From Pectobacterium sp. CFBP8739 (lineage in GTDB: Bacteria; Pseudomonadota; Gammaproteobacteria; Enterobacterales; Enterobacteriaceae): a stretch of 34,560 bases of DNA. Both the position numbers and the translations under genes were made by a program. Under the pieces are notes generated by a model that did no database searches, had not been told where the DNA came from, and was given only the letters and a program-made list of their open reading frames with translations. The stretch lies in assembly GCF_013449375.1 (NCBI RefSeq), contig NZ_JACDRR010000003.1:1-34560 (forward strand), given 5' to 3'. Of this stretch, positions 7,566 to 17,041 are shown one piece after another. How positions within the stretch are numbered: the first letter of the stretch is position 1; each line of letters opens with the position of its first letter.

Positions 7566-9077
7566 CTAATCTGCCGCCATCAGCTTGCGGTATTCGTCGT
7601 AGGCGTACAAATCCGTCATACCGCTGATGTAATCCTGAATCAGACGCGCACGATAATAATATTCACGGACGATTCGCTCGTTTTCAGGTAAGGCTTCCAA
7701 CGCAGCAACCGCTTCGCAATAGGCCAGACAGTGCTTACTGGATAGCTTGTGATAAAGCCGCGTTTCAATCGGATAACGCCGGTGTGTATCTTCGCGAACA
7801 AGCTGGTTGAAATCCTGATAGGGCATCTCGAGCAACGGGCTATAAATCTCCAGCAGGCCGCGAATCACGCGATCTCCCTGTAGCTCCAGTTGTTCAACTT
7901 CATGGTGATTAAAAACGTGCTTTAAGGCGACGTGTTTGAAAATACCTAGCAGGCGATTCTGCGGGCTGTCGTCCTCAAGCAACGCCTGATTAAACGATCC
8001 GGCATAGATCGCTGGCAGGTTATCAATAAAACGCTTCGCGGCATGCGGCACCATCTGCTGCACGGTGTTAACGCGAAGATTCATGAAGAACTGATCGTCG
8101 TGACTGCGCCATTTTAAACGTTCACGCTCTTTGTAGGCGTGTTCAATCGTCTTGGCGAAAATATCTTTCTCCGTTCCTTCTCCCCAATTTTCACGCAACA
8201 GGGCATAAAGTTCTTCAATCGTGAGAATCTCTTTCTCAACGGCATCTTCCAGATCCGCAATACAGTAGGAAACATCATCCGCTGCTTCCATAATGTAGCT
8301 CAGCGGATGACGATGAAATTCCCCCATATCCAGCTCTTCACGTAGTCTGGCAACAAACGCTTCTTCTGCCAGATAGTAGCCCGGCTTCTTCATCAAATAG
8401 TGGTAATCCGCCGGCAGTTCGCCGTGCCAATATGCAGGACGGGTATATTTCAAAATACAGGCGACTTGCCCGTAGGTCAGATTGAGCTTCAGCAATGTGT
8501 GTACCAGCCTGATCGCCTGTGCATTGCCTTCAAAGTGGCTCAGATCCTGTCGGATTTGCCCGCGCAATTCGTCCAGCCCATCCTGCTGCATCCGTAGCGT
8601 AGGGACTTTACAATCATCAACACGTTCTGGGGATTCATTGTCCAAATAATGGCTATCCAGCAATTTTCTGAACCATTGGTTAATCGCGGATTCGCCAAAA
8701 TGCCCGAACGGCGGGTTGCCGATGTCATGCATCAGGCACGCCATTTCGACCATGCTTTCAAACGGCGTTTGTCTATCTTCCAGACCCAGCGACGCCAGCC
8801 GTCCATCGACTTGCAGGCGGTGCAAAATATCTTTGGCGATATAGCGCCCCACCTGCTGAACTTCCATCGAATGGGTCAGGCGGGAACGGACAGCCGCGTT
8901 ACGCTCCAGCGGGAAGACCTGGGTTTTTTGCTGTAAGCGGCGGATGGCAGCGGAGTTAATAATACGACCCCGATCGCTCTCAAACTGACGCACAATCGCA
9001 TAACCATTATCAACCGTTTTAGGTCGGCTGAAATGTCGCTGAAAGCTCATTTTTTTGGCGAAATCGATATCAGACAT
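7566..9077 (-). CDS. dgt: Deoxyguanosinetriphosphate triphosphohydrolase Dgt
   Basis: This HD-domain enzyme splits dGTP into deoxyguanosine and tripolyphosphate and adjusts the dNTP pool. It has 503 aa, about the E. coli length. Metal-binding residues are visible: His69 in RLTHSMEVQ, the His117-Asp118 pair in [17 protein letters not shown], and a later Asp in [18 protein letters not shown]. The start has a GGGAGAA ribosome site. It is transcribed away from mtnN and towards degP, with a 189-base gap before degP that holds that gene's own promoter. Some Dgt-like HD enzymes act against phages, but this one matches the housekeeping type in sequence and position. Confidence 0.95.
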   Translation of the reverse strand: MSDIDFAKKMSFQRHFSRPKTVDNGYAIVRQFESDRGRIINSAAIRRLQQKTQVFPLERNAAVRSRLTHSMEVQQVGRYIAKDILHRLQVDGRLASLGLEDRQTPFESMVEMACLMHDIGNPPFGHFGESAINQWFRKLLDSHYLDNESPERVDDCKVPTLRMQQDGLDELRGQIRQDLSHFEGNAQAIRLVHTLLKLNLTYGQVACILKYTRPAYWHGELPADYHYLMKKPGYYLAEEAFVARLREELDMGEFHRHPLSYIMEAADDVSYCIADLEDAVEKEILTIEELYALLRENWGEGTEKDIFAKTIEHAYKERERLKWRSHDDQFFMNLRVNTVQQMVPHAAKRFIDNLPAIYAGSFNQALLEDDSPQNRLLGIFKHVALKHVFNHHEVEQLELQGDRVIRGLLEIYSPLLEMPYQDFNQLVREDTHRRYPIETRLYHKLSSKHCLAYCEAVAALEALPENERIVREYYYRARLIQDYISGMTDLYAYDEYRKLMAAD

Positions 9078-9090
9078 ACGGTTCTCCCTA

Positions 9091-9136
9091 TCATCCCGCT
9101 ACAGCACAATGATGGACACTCCATCTCATCCCGCTA
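9091..9136. repeat. 11-bp direct repeat between dgt and mtnN
   Basis: TCATCCCGCTA occurs at 9091-9101 and again at 9126-9136, a 35-base period, in the 123-base divergent promoter region. It may be a repeated regulator site or a simple local duplication. Confidence 0.5.
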
Positions 9137-9200
9137 GCCATGATAGACTAACGTCCGCGATGCACACCTTCCATTTATAACAGAATTTGCGGGGAACCTT

Positions 9201-9899
9201 ATGAAAGTCGGTATTATCGGCGCGATGGAACAAGAAGTAACGCTGCTGCGCGATCGGATTGAAAACCGTCAAACCTTCCAGCGTGCAGGTTGTGAAATTT
9301 ACTCCGGACACATCAACGGCGTAGAAGTCGCGCTGCTGAAATCCGGTATCGGCAAAGTCTCCGCCGCGCTGGGCACCACGCTGCTGCTGGAACACAGCAA
9401 ACCGGACGTGGTCATTAACACCGGTTCCGCAGGCGGGCTGGCACCTAGCTTGAACGTGGGTGATATCGTGGTGTCTGATGAAGTTCGTTACCACGATGCC
9501 GACGTCACGGCCTTTGGCTATGAGCCCGGCCAAATGGCGGGCTGCCCTGCCGCTTTCTCTGCCGATGAAAAACTCATCGCGCTGGCACAGGAAACTATTG
9601 CCGATTTACAACTGAACGCCGTGCGCGGTCTGGTTGTCAGCGGTGATGCCTTCATTAATGGCGCAGAACCCTTAGCTCGTATCCGCACCACCTTCCCGAA
9701 GGCCATTGCCGTAGAAATGGAAGCGACAGCCATCGCCCATGTATGCCACCAGTTCGCCGTTCCGTTTGTGGTGGTGCGTGCTATTTCTGATGTGGCCGAT
9801 AAAGAATCACACCTGAGTTTCGATGAATTCCTGAGCGTTGCGGCACAGCAGTCAACGCGGATGGTAGAAGCGATTCTGGCAAAGCTGGCCGCACGCTAA
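9201..9899 (+). CDS. mtnN: 5'-methylthioadenosine/S-adenosylhomocysteine nucleosidase MtnN
   Basis: This cytoplasmic enzyme removes adenine from methylthioadenosine and S-adenosylhomocysteine. It clears inhibitory by-products of SAM use and supplies S-ribosylhomocysteine for AI-2 synthesis. The 232-aa length equals E. coli Pfs. Catalytic residues are present: Glu12 (GAMEQEV), Glu174 in [12 protein letters not shown] and Asp197 in RAISDVAD. The NTGSAGGL and VVSDE(V)[12 protein letters not shown] blocks are conserved. The ATG has a GGGGAA site. btuF follows after 2 bases and is likely co-transcribed; the pairing is conserved in enterobacteria. Confidence 0.96.
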   Translation: MKVGIIGAMEQEVTLLRDRIENRQTFQRAGCEIYSGHINGVEVALLKSGIGKVSAALGTTLLLEHSKPDVVINTGSAGGLAPSLNVGDIVVSDEVRYHDADVTAFGYEPGQMAGCPAAFSADEKLIALAQETIADLQLNAVRGLVVSGDAFINGAEPLARIRTTFPKAIAVEMEATAIAHVCHQFAVPFVVVRAISDVADKESHLSFDEFLSVAAQQSTRMVEAILAKLAAR

Positions 9900-9901
9900 T
9901 C

Positions 9902-10732
9902 GTGATTGTCAGGTTCCTCTGCTGGCTGACTGGGCTGCTACTCTGCACTGTCGCTTATGCCATTCCGCAGCGTGTCATCAGTCTCGCACCACACGCGACG
10001 GAAATGGCCTATGCGGCAGGCATGGGCGAACAGCTGATTGCTGTCAGTGCCTGGTCAGATTACCCGCCTGAAGCGACAAAGCTGGAACAGGTGGCTTCCT
10101 GGCAGGGAATCAACCTGGAGCGGATCCTCGCACTCAAGCCAGATTTGATTCTGGCCTGGCGCGAGGGTAACCCGCAGCGGCCGCTGGAACAGCTCGCCAA
10201 TTTCTCGATTCCTATCGTTTATCTGGATGCGAAAACGTTAGACGATATCCCAGCGTCACTACGACAGCTGGCAACCTACAGCCGCCATCCTGAGCAAGCC
10301 GAACGGGCCGCGACAGATTTTCAGCAGGAAATAGGTGAACTCCAGCACGCTGGTAAGGCACCTCACGCTGCGCCACTTCGGGTATTCATTCAATTTGGCA
10401 CTCAGCCACTGTTTACTTCTTCGCAAGCGACGCTACAAAGCCAAATCGTTTCACTGTGCGGCGCAGAAAATGTCTTTAGCGACAGCCCAGTGCCCTGGCC
10501 GCAGGTCAGCCGTGAACAGGTGTTAAGGCGCCAGCCACAGGCCATTATTATCGGCGGTACGCCAGATAAGCAAACCAGCGTGCGAGCGTTTTGGCAGCCG
10601 CAGTTATCGGTGCCAGTGATTAGCGTGAACGAAGACTGGTTCAGCCGTAGTGGCCCACGCTTGTTATTGGCAGCGCAGCAAATTTGCGCTCAGTTAGCAC
10701 CGTTATCATCCACATCTTCGTCAGCAAAGTGA
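9902..10732 (+). CDS. btuF: Vitamin B12-binding periplasmic protein BtuF
   Basis: This protein (276 aa) captures cobalamin in the periplasm for the BtuCD importer, which is encoded elsewhere. The start is GTG, directly after the mtnN stop, so translation probably depends on coupling. The signal peptide covers about residues 1-20 (cleavage after VAYA). The mature start [20 protein letters not shown] and the later CGAENVF and PQVSREQVL segments are typical of the family. An inner two-lobe TroA-like fold with a single long helix linker is expected. In E. coli yadS follows btuF (as I recall); here an unrelated short secreted protein lies downstream after an AT-rich 230-base gap. Confidence 0.92.
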   Translation: MIVRFLCWLTGLLLCTVAYAIPQRVISLAPHATEMAYAAGMGEQLIAVSAWSDYPPEATKLEQVASWQGINLERILALKPDLILAWREGNPQRPLEQLANFSIPIVYLDAKTLDDIPASLRQLATYSRHPEQAERAATDFQQEIGELQHAGKAPHAAPLRVFIQFGTQPLFTSSQATLQSQIVSLCGAENVFSDSPVPWPQVSREQVLRRQPQAIIIGGTPDKQTSVRAFWQPQLSVPVISVNEDWFSRSGPRLLLAAQQICAQLAPLSSTSSSAK

Positions 10733-10922
10733 TTGTTAATTAACACAATGAAAGCATTCCGATAACAATAACTTTATTAATATACAAATTGTAACATTGA
10801 CAGCCTTTTATTTCGCCAATATTCGCCGATAATCTGAGCACAACGGGGGAGTCATAGGCATAACTTATGATCTTGATTACCACCCGGTGATAACACCAAA
10901 GCAGTACGAAATAAAAAATTTT

Positions 10923-10938
10923 GAACCGATATCGGTTC
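10923..10938. promoter_or_regulatory. 16-bp perfect palindrome upstream of the small secreted gene
   Basis: GAACCGATATCGGTTC is its own reverse complement and ends 24 bases before the ATG at 10963. The position suits a repressor operator or a hairpin in the mRNA leader. I do not match it to a named regulator: it lacks the central CG of most LacI-family sites. Confidence 0.5.
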
Positions 10939-10962
10939 CTTTTACACCAGGTAGATAAAAAT

Positions 10963-11241
10963 ATGAAAAATGCGTTGCTTTACGCAGGCTTACTGATGGC
11001 GGTCTGTACCACAGCATATGCAGGGAATCAGGGTGGGCAAATTAATGCTCAACTGACGATACTACCGGCATGCGGCGTAGCGCCTCAATCCGGTCAATAT
11101 CAAATGACATGTAACGTCGCTTCTGTACCACAACCTAAAATTACTGAGTCACGTATTCAGGTCGATCAGGCAAAACTTTCAGCCTCTGCGGCAAAAACCG
11201 CACAGGGTACGGAAACACGTCTGATTACGGTCGAATGGTAA
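10963..11241 (+). CDS. Small secreted protein, function unknown
   Basis: I do not recognise this 92-aa protein. It has a clear signal peptide (MKNALLYAGLLMAVCTTAYA, cleavage after residue 20), leaving a mature part of about 72 residues. Two cysteines (37 and 50) could form a disulfide in the periplasm. It is rich in Gln, Ala, Thr and Ser and ends in LITVEW. The opening strand QINAQLTILPACGV and the final strand ending in an aromatic residue loosely recall spore-coat-U/pilin-like secreted proteins, but it is far shorter and this is only an impression. The ATG at 10963 has an AGGT site; a TTG further upstream would run through the palindrome and is unlikely. The surroundings are more AT-rich than neighbouring genes. 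A strong terminator follows. Confidence 0.7.
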   Translation: MKNALLYAGLLMAVCTTAYAGNQGGQINAQLTILPACGVAPQSGQYQMTCNVASVPQPKITESRIQVDQAKLSASAAKTAQGTETRLITVEW

Positions 11242-11266
11242 TCAACCTAACGTATGACGAGCCGAT

Positions 11267-11310
11267 AAAAAAACCGTGTCTTGATGTCAGGACACGGTTT
11301 TTGTTTTTTT
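11267..11310. terminator. Bidirectional terminator between the small gene and erpA
   Basis: AAACCGTGTC (11271-11280) and GACACGGTTT (11291-11300) form a perfect 10-bp stem with a 10-base loop. A run of A residues precedes it and TTGTTTTTTT follows, so it can stop transcription from both convergent genes. Confidence 0.9.
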
Positions 11311-11336
11311 AGTCGGCCGATCACCGCAATGCAGGA

Positions 11337-11684
11337 TCAGACGCTGAAAGAGGAACCACAGCCACAGGTGGATTTCGCATTCGGATTCGTCACAACAAAA
11401 CGAGAACCTTCCAGCCCTTCGGTATAATCCACCGAACCACCAACCAGATATTGCAAGCTCATCGGATCAACCACCAGCGAAACCCCTTGCTTTTCAATGG
11501 TCATATCGCCGTCGTTGATTTGATCATCAAAGGTAAAACCGTACTGGAAGCCGCTACAGCCGCCGCCCGTGATATACACGCGCAGTTTCAGCTCTGGGTT
11601 TTCTTCATCAGCAATCAGGTTTTTCACCTTGCTTGCCGCTGCATCGGTAAATTGCAGAGGCAATGCTGCTATATCGTCGCTCAT
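11337..11684 (-). CDS. erpA: Iron-sulfur cluster insertion protein ErpA
   Basis: This A-type carrier (115 aa) passes Fe-S clusters to apoproteins, among them enzymes of isoprenoid synthesis. The three cluster-binding cysteines are in place: Cys43 ([11 protein letters not shown]) and the C-terminal pair Cys107 and Cys109 ([11 protein letters not shown]). The length and the N-terminus [17 protein letters not shown] match ErpA and not IscA or SufA. A GGGAG ribosome site precedes the ATG. It lies downstream of clcA on the same strand with about 80 bases between. It is usually essential in E. coli. Confidence 0.96.
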   Translation of the reverse strand: MSDDIAALPLQFTDAAASKVKNLIADEENPELKLRVYITGGGCSGFQYGFTFDDQINDGDMTIEKQGVSLVVDPMSLQYLVGGSVDYTEGLEGSRFVVTNPNAKSTCGCGSSFSV

Positions 11685-11763
11685 ATTTTTACTCCCAACT
11701 CAGGGCTTACCAGGTGATAAACCCATACTCATACGCATATTATCCGGCAGTCTGCGAAAACGT

Positions 11764-13179
11764 TCAAGATTTGACAGAAATTGTTGAATTAATCTGCTGC
11801 TCCTGCTCAGCCAACGCCTGTCGCTGCAGTGTCCTCGCCAGAATAGAAGAATATAGCGGCTTCCCTCCCAGAAACTGCGCCAACAGTGTCGCACCCAGAC
11901 ACGTCACGATCATGGGTAAGATCAACTGATAGTTGTCAGTCATTTCCAACACCAGAACGATGCCGGTGAGCGGAGCGCGAACCGATGCCGCAAATAGCGC
12001 GCCCATCCCCGCCACAGCAAATGTACTGGCTCCAATAGCATAATCTGGGAATAACTGGCTGGCCGCCATGCCAAACGCGGCACCGAGCAAGGTTCCCAGC
12101 GCCAGCATTGGCGCAAAAATCCCCCCTGGCGCGCCCGATCCGAAACAAAGCAGCGTCATGAAGACGCGGATGATAAAGATCACAAAAAGCATACTAATGC
12201 TGTAATGCTCCGCCGCCGCGAGGGGAATAAGCGTAAACCCGCCTCCGGTCGCTTCTTGAAACACAATGGACAGCACCCCACAGAGGCCTCCAGCCATCGC
12301 CCCAACCAACAGGAAACGTGACATTCGTTTAGCGTGGAAGGTCAAAAATAGCGCCTGAGTGCGTAACACCAAGGAATTAAACACCACACCGACAATGCCG
12401 AAAATAATCCCAAGTACCAAATATAGCCACAGCGTATTGAGCGGTGCAGAAGGCAGTTGCCCTATGTCGATCACCGCCTGTTCGCCGTTGAAGAGACGAA
12501 ATACGATACTCGACATGATGACGCCGATGAAAACCGCTTTAATCGAGATAAGGCTGTAACGGAACTGCGGCCGCATTTCCTCAATGATGAAAAGTATTCC
12601 AGCCAACGGGGCATTAAAGGCAGCGGATAACCCAGCTGCCGCGCCAGTAGCTAATAATGAGTGGCGCCCATCCTGCTGCCTTTTGGGCAACATGTCCGCA
12701 ACCATACCGCCAATATTTCCCCCCAGTTGTACTGTCGGCCCTTCACGCCCCAGCACCATTCCCGAGCCAAGCGTGCCAATACCGCCAAAAAACTTAACGG
12801 GCAATACGCGCCACCAGCGTACCGGTCTGAGTTCTTCTAAGGCGCCCTCGATTTCGGGAATCCCCGATCCCCCCGCTTCAGGAGCGAATCTCCTAACCAG
12901 AAAATATCCCCATACCGCGAGTACAGCCGACACCGCCGTAGCAACAAGCCAGCTCACCCCGCTTTCAGGTAAGTGCGCCAAGAGTGACATTCGCTGTTGT
13001 ATAACCCAGTTCACCGTACGCTCAAATGCCACGCCGACCAACCCAGTTAACGTTCCTACTATCGCAGCCAGCAGAAGAATCAACGCGGGAGTTTTATCGC
13101 GCCGCATAAATTGTGCGATGGCAGCGCGGCGCTCCGCCGCAGAAGAAACAGGTGCAGAAAATCTGATCACAACGGTCAT
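11764..13179 (-). CDS. clcA: H+/Cl- exchange transporter ClcA
   Basis: This inner-membrane antiporter (471 aa) swaps two chloride ions for one proton and supports extreme acid resistance. Selectivity motifs are present: [18 protein letters not shown] with the gating glutamate (residue 146 here, 148 in E. coli numbering), and IEEMRP with the proton glutamate (201, equal to 203). [10 protein letters not shown] carries the central tyrosine. The many hydrophobic helices fit the 18-helix fold. A TTG two codons upstream is possible, but I prefer the ATG at 13179; no strong ribosome site is visible for either. The motif [11 protein letters not shown] has Ser where E. coli, as I recall, has Gly. It is divergent from hemL. 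Confidence 0.94.
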   Translation of the reverse strand: MTVVIRFSAPVSSAAERRAAIAQFMRRDKTPALILLLAAIVGTLTGLVGVAFERTVNWVIQQRMSLLAHLPESGVSWLVATAVSAVLAVWGYFLVRRFAPEAGGSGIPEIEGALEELRPVRWWRVLPVKFFGGIGTLGSGMVLGREGPTVQLGGNIGGMVADMLPKRQQDGRHSLLATGAAAGLSAAFNAPLAGILFIIEEMRPQFRYSLISIKAVFIGVIMSSIVFRLFNGEQAVIDIGQLPSAPLNTLWLYLVLGIIFGIVGVVFNSLVLRTQALFLTFHAKRMSRFLLVGAMAGGLCGVLSIVFQEATGGGFTLIPLAAAEHYSISMLFVIFIIRVFMTLLCFGSGAPGGIFAPMLALGTLLGAAFGMAASQLFPDYAIGASTFAVAGMGALFAASVRAPLTGIVLVLEMTDNYQLILPMIVTCLGATLLAQFLGGKPLYSSILARTLQRQALAEQEQQINSTISVKS

Positions 13180-13352
13180 AACCAAAAAAGAGAAATAAGA
13201 GTCACTATGTTACCCCTTAAGGATAAAACTGCCTATTTGACCAGAACAGAAGACAAAGAGACCCGCATCTGCTGATACAGCGATTTCATAACGGCGGTCA
13301 GTTTATTAGAATACCTCTACATTTTACGATTAAGACCAGTCAGGACCGCGTA

Positions 13353-14633
13353 ATGAACAAATCTGAAAGCCTGTATGCTGCGGCGCAGCAACTTATTCCC
13401 GGCGGTGTGAACTCCCCCGTTCGTGCTTTTAACGGCGTTGGCGGTACTCCGCTGTTCATCGAACGGGCTGATGGCGCTTATCTCTATGACGCTGACGAGC
13501 AAGCATACATTGATTACGTGGGCTCGTGGGGCCCGATGGTGCTGGGGCACAATCATCCGGCAATCCGTGATGCGGTGATCGCGGCAGCAGAACGCGGCCT
13601 AAGCTTTGGCGCACCGACAGAAATGGAAGTGCAGATGGCGCGTCTGGTCACCTCGTTGGTGCCGAGCATGGATATGGTGCGGATGGTCAACTCCGGTACA
13701 GAAGCCACCATGAGCGCAATCCGTCTGGCGCGTGGTTACACCGGCCGCGATAAAATCATCAAATTTGAAGGCTGCTACCACGGCCACGCCGACTGCCTGC
13801 TGGTGAAAGCCGGCTCTGGTGCGCTGACGCTGGGCCAACCGAACTCCCCCGGCGTTCCGGCTGATTTCGCCCGCCACACGCTGACCTGCGTCTATAACGA
13901 TCTGTCATCCGTTCGCGCCGCGTTTGAACAATATCCTGACGAGATCGCCGCGATCATTGTCGAACCCGTCGCAGGCAACATGAACTGCGTTCCACCGTTG
14001 CCAGATTTCCTTCCCGGCCTGCGTGCTCTGTGTGACGAGTTTGGTGCCCTGTTCATCATCGATGAAGTGATGACTGGCTTTCGTGTCGCACTGGCAGGTG
14101 CACAGTCACACTATGGCGTGGTACCGGATCTAACCTGCCTAGGGAAAATCATCGGCGGCGGCATGCCCGTTGGTGCATTCGGCGGTAAGCGTGAAGTCAT
14201 GCAAGCGCTGGCACCGACCGGTCCGGTTTATCAGGCGGGAACACTGTCCGGTAACCCGATTGCTATGGCAGCAGGCTTTGCCTGTTTGACGGAAGTCGCG
14301 AAACCCGGTGTCCATGAAAAGCTCACCGCGTTGACCAATCAACTGGCTGATGGCCTGCTGGCTGCCGCTAAAGCCGAAAATATTCCGCTAGTCGTGAATC
14401 AGGCGGGTGGTATGTTTGGTCTGTTCTTCACCGATGCAGAGAGCGTCACCTGCTATCAGGATGTGATGAAGTGCGACGTCGAGCGCTTTAAGCGGTTCTT
14501 CCACATGATGCTGGAAGAAGGCGTTTATCTCGCGCCGTCCGCGTTTGAAGCGGGCTTTATGTCGCTGGCGCATACGCCACAGGACATCGATCGCACCATC
14601 GAAGCCGCACAGCTCTGCTTCTCACGCCTGTAA
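13353..14633 (+). CDS. hemL: Glutamate-1-semialdehyde 2,1-aminomutase HemL
   Basis: This PLP enzyme converts glutamate-1-semialdehyde into 5-aminolevulinate, the first committed precursor of haem and sirohaem. It has 426 aa, the same as E. coli. The PLP lysine is Lys265 in [16 protein letters not shown], with [10 protein letters not shown] before it. The N-terminus [22 protein letters not shown] is typical of the family. The ATG has an AGGA site. It stands alone, divergent from clcA, and is followed by a GC-rich hairpin. Confidence 0.97.
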   Translation: MNKSESLYAAAQQLIPGGVNSPVRAFNGVGGTPLFIERADGAYLYDADEQAYIDYVGSWGPMVLGHNHPAIRDAVIAAAERGLSFGAPTEMEVQMARLVTSLVPSMDMVRMVNSGTEATMSAIRLARGYTGRDKIIKFEGCYHGHADCLLVKAGSGALTLGQPNSPGVPADFARHTLTCVYNDLSSVRAAFEQYPDEIAAIIVEPVAGNMNCVPPLPDFLPGLRALCDEFGALFIIDEVMTGFRVALAGAQSHYGVVPDLTCLGKIIGGGMPVGAFGGKREVMQALAPTGPVYQAGTLSGNPIAMAAGFACLTEVAKPGVHEKLTALTNQLADGLLAAAKAENIPLVVNQAGGMFGLFFTDAESVTCYQDVMKCDVERFKRFFHMMLEEGVYLAPSAFEAGFMSLAHTPQDIDRTIEAAQLCFSRL

Positions 14634-14642
14634 AGTGTATCT

Positions 14643-14675
14643 CGACGGCGTCATTCACTAACACTGACGCCGTCG
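14643..14675 (+). terminator. Hairpin after hemL
   Basis: CGACGGCGTCA and TGACGCCGTCG form a perfect 11-bp stem with an 11-base loop, 10 bases beyond the hemL stop. No T-run follows, so it may be a weak terminator or a 3'-end stabiliser. Confidence 0.55.
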
Positions 14676-14743
14676 CATCCATCCGTTGTTTCAGTCTTCA
14701 TTACGCCCGCTCCCCGCCTCCACTTTTTTCGTCAGGATTCTCG

Positions 14744-14768
14744 TTTGAGAATGACAAGCCCTCTCAAA
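14744..14768. promoter_or_regulatory. Inverted repeat upstream of the GST gene
   Basis: TTTGAGA (14744-14750) and TCTCAAA (14762-14768) are exact inverted repeats separated by 11 bases, 45 bases before the ATG. The spacing is similar to the two-arm sites bound by LysR-type or other dimeric regulators. No regulator can be named. Confidence 0.4.
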
Positions 14769-14812
14769 TTGGTTATGAGTAAGGCTATGTTCCTGAAAAT
14801 AGCGGAGAGATC

Positions 14813-15436
14813 ATGTTAAAGGTTCTAGGACGCACGTCGTCAATCAACGTTCGGAAAGTGCTGTGGCTGTGTGATGAGTTGGCGATTCCTTTTGACCGCG
14901 AAGACTGGGGTGAAGGCTATCAGTCACCGCAGTCACCGGTATTTCTGGCACTCAATCCCAATGCCATGATACCGGTGATTCAGGACGACGATTTTGTCAT
15001 GTGGGAATCGAACGCGATTATACGTTACCTCGCCAATGCGAAGGACGGAGCCTGGCTGTACCCGCAAGATCCGCGTAGCCGTGCTTCGGTCGATCAATGG
15101 ATCGACTGGCAGGCCAATGAGCTCAATCCCTCATGGCGTTACGCTTTTATGTCGCTGGTACGCCAATCCCCCGCACATCAGGATCCGGCGCTCTTAGCCG
15201 CATCCTGTAATCTTTGGTCGCGCACCATGGGCATTTTGAATCAGCAATTAGAGCGAACCGGCCACTACGTCGCAGGAAAAACGTTCACGCTGGCCGATAT
15301 TCCCATCGGGCTATCGGTAAACCGCTGGTATGAAACGCCGCTGGAACACACGGACTATCCCGCCGTCCGCGCCTACTATGAGCGTTTAAGCGAACGCGCG
15401 GGCTACCTGACCTGGGGACGCAACGGCACGCCATAA
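14813..15436 (+). CDS. Glutathione S-transferase family protein
   Basis: A cytosolic GST-like protein of 207 aa. The N-terminal thioredoxin-like domain (about 1-80) shows [23 protein letters not shown], the cis-proline segment [14 protein letters not shown] and the glutathione-binding ES pair in [12 protein letters not shown]. The helical C-terminal domain follows, with the N-capping motif [15 protein letters not shown] near 160-175. The substrate is unknown: such proteins may detoxify electrophiles or take part in catabolism. The ATG has a GGAGAG site. It converges with the MocR gene, with only 6 bases between the stops. It is part of a 3-gene block between hemL and fhuB that I do not recall from E. 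coli. Confidence 0.88.
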   Translation: MLKVLGRTSSINVRKVLWLCDELAIPFDREDWGEGYQSPQSPVFLALNPNAMIPVIQDDDFVMWESNAIIRYLANAKDGAWLYPQDPRSRASVDQWIDWQANELNPSWRYAFMSLVRQSPAHQDPALLAASCNLWSRTMGILNQQLERTGHYVAGKTFTLADIPIGLSVNRWYETPLEHTDYPAVRAYYERLSERAGYLTWGRNGTP

Positions 15437-15442
15437 GGCTAC

Positions 15443-16906
15443 TCATAACGCTACGCTACCCGGCTCGATACCGCTCATTTCACACGCCAGCGCCCCCGCG
15501 CGCTTAAGTGCATACGTGTAGCGTTCATCAAACGGGTAGCAGCACGAGAGCCGCAGCGCGTGCTTACAGCGACCGCTCAGCGTGTAAAGTTCGCCGGGCG
15601 TGACGCAAATCCGCTCTTGCAGCAGGCGATGGAACAATTCAACACCATCCACGTCACCCGGTAACTCCAACCAGAAGACAAAACCGCCCTGTGGCTGCGT
15701 CGCGCGTGTTCCCTGCGGAAAATGTCGGGCAATCAACCCACGCGCTTCATCCATCTGTGCGGCATAGCGGCGACGCAGGGTGCGCAGATGGTGATCGTAA
15801 CCGCCGGACTCCAGAAACTGCGCCAGCGTTTCCGATAGCAGCGCCGATTCCGCCATTGACGAGACCGCTTTCAGCCGCGCTACTTTGGCACGGAAACGGC
15901 CCGATGCCATCCAGCCGATGCGGAAATCGGGTGCCAGCGTTTTCGTGAAGCTAGAGCAGTAAATTACCCAGCCATCACGGTCGAAGGCTTTCACCGTCGG
16001 CGACAGCGGCCAGGTAAATTGAAGTTCGCTATATAACCCATCCTCAATAAGCGGAACCTGATAGTCGTTCACCAGCTTTGCCAGCCGTTTTTTATCCGCC
16101 AGCGTCATGCTGCATCCGAGCGGATTCTGGGCGTTAGGCATGGCAATAATCGCCTGTAGTCGCTGTTCTGACAGCAATAGCTCCAGCGCATCCAGCGCGA
16201 GGCCACGTTGTGGATCGGTGGGAATCTCTACCGTTTTCAATCCCAGACTGGCCAGCAGAGGAAAGAGATAAAAATAGGTGGGCGTTTCCAGCCCCACACA
16301 GTCGCCCGGCTGTGTGACCGTGCGTAGCGCTAGCTGTAGCGCTTCCATACAGCCGTGGGTGATCGTGATGTCCTCGCGGGTCAATGTCATACCCAAATCC
16401 ATCGCCCTCCGCGCCACTTCTCTCCGCAGTCGCTCACTGCCCGGCGGTAGCGCATAACGGCCAATCAGGTCAGGCTGTCGCCGCAATAGGGAAGCGGTAA
16501 TACGGCTAATCTTCTCGGTCGGATAGAAATCGGTATGCTGTGGGCACGCCAGAGAAATGTTGGTGTAATCTGGGTGTGTCTGGGCAGCAAACACGGTATC
16601 AATCAGGTCCAGTTTCTCACTGCCCGGCACAATCACCTGTGCAGGGTGGGGCTTGCTCTCCGTCAGCGACGGCAGACGTCCGCGCACAAAATAGCCGGAC
16701 TGCGGCCGCGCTTCGATCAACCCGCGATCTTCGAGAATACGCCAGGCATTCAATACCGTATTCACGCTCACCTGATGCGATCCAGCAACGCGGCGAATAG
16801 AAGGCAAGCGGCTTCCCGGCGCTAACGTCCCTTGATGAATCGCCGTGGCGAAGGTTTCCGCGAGCTGTTGATAGAGCGTACTTTCTTGTGAGTCGATAAT
16901 GGACAC
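15443..16906 (-). CDS. MocR-family regulator (GntR helix-turn-helix fused to aminotransferase domain)
   Basis: A PLP-dependent transcription factor of 487 aa. The N-terminal GntR-type winged helix (about 1-75) shows LAPGSRLPSIRRVAGSHQVSVNTVLNAWRILEDRGLI, split across its helices. The class I aminotransferase-like domain fills the rest, with the likely PLP lysine at residue 322 (SSFTKTLAPDFRIGW) and the partner motif PNAQNPLG. I take the GTG at 16906 as start because GGGGGA lies just upstream; a TTG at 16924 is possible. It faces a LysE/RhtB exporter across a short divergent region with direct repeats, so it most likely controls that exporter in response to an amino acid or vitamin B6 compound. 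The ligand is unknown. It is not recognisable as GabR or PdxR by neighbours. Confidence 0.9.
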   Translation of the reverse strand: MSIIDSQESTLYQQLAETFATAIHQGTLAPGSRLPSIRRVAGSHQVSVNTVLNAWRILEDRGLIEARPQSGYFVRGRLPSLTESKPHPAQVIVPGSEKLDLIDTVFAAQTHPDYTNISLACPQHTDFYPTEKISRITASLLRRQPDLIGRYALPPGSERLRREVARRAMDLGMTLTREDITITHGCMEALQLALRTVTQPGDCVGLETPTYFYLFPLLASLGLKTVEIPTDPQRGLALDALELLLSEQRLQAIIAMPNAQNPLGCSMTLADKKRLAKLVNDYQVPLIEDGLYSELQFTWPLSPTVKAFDRDGWVIYCSSFTKTLAPDFRIGWMASGRFRAKVARLKAVSSMAESALLSETLAQFLESGGYDHHLRTLRRRYAAQMDEARGLIARHFPQGTRATQPQGGFVFWLELPGDVDGVELFHRLLQERICVTPGELYTLSGRCKHALRLSCCYPFDERYTYALKRAGALACEMSGIEPGSVAL

Positions 16907-16946
16907 AATTCCCCCGCCAGCCAATGAGTACAGTTAACGATTAATG

Positions 16947-16988
16947 CATTTTGTACCCATAACAATAATCATTTTGTGTATCTGTAAC
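16947..16988. promoter_or_regulatory. Candidate MocR binding repeats
   Basis: CATTTTGT occurs at 16947-16954 and 16970-16977, 23 bases apart (about two helical turns), each followed by a TAAC (16960-16963 and 16985-16988). They lie between the divergent MocR and LysE genes. MocR regulators such as GabR and PdxR are known to bind direct repeats in such positions. Confidence 0.45.
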
Positions 16989-17041
16989 CATTTCTTTTTT
17001 CTGCCTACCATAGTGTTCTCCCCCATCATCAGGATAACACC

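Noticed and set aside
7566-9077. Dgt as an antiphage dNTP-depleting defence protein
   Set aside because: Sequence and neighbours match the housekeeping Dgt of enterobacteria, and no other defence genes are present.
12584-13198. Open frame of 204 codons on the plus strand opposite clcA
   Set aside because: It lies wholly antisense to clcA, and its Ser/Pro/Thr-rich low-complexity translation is typical of an opposite-strand shadow.
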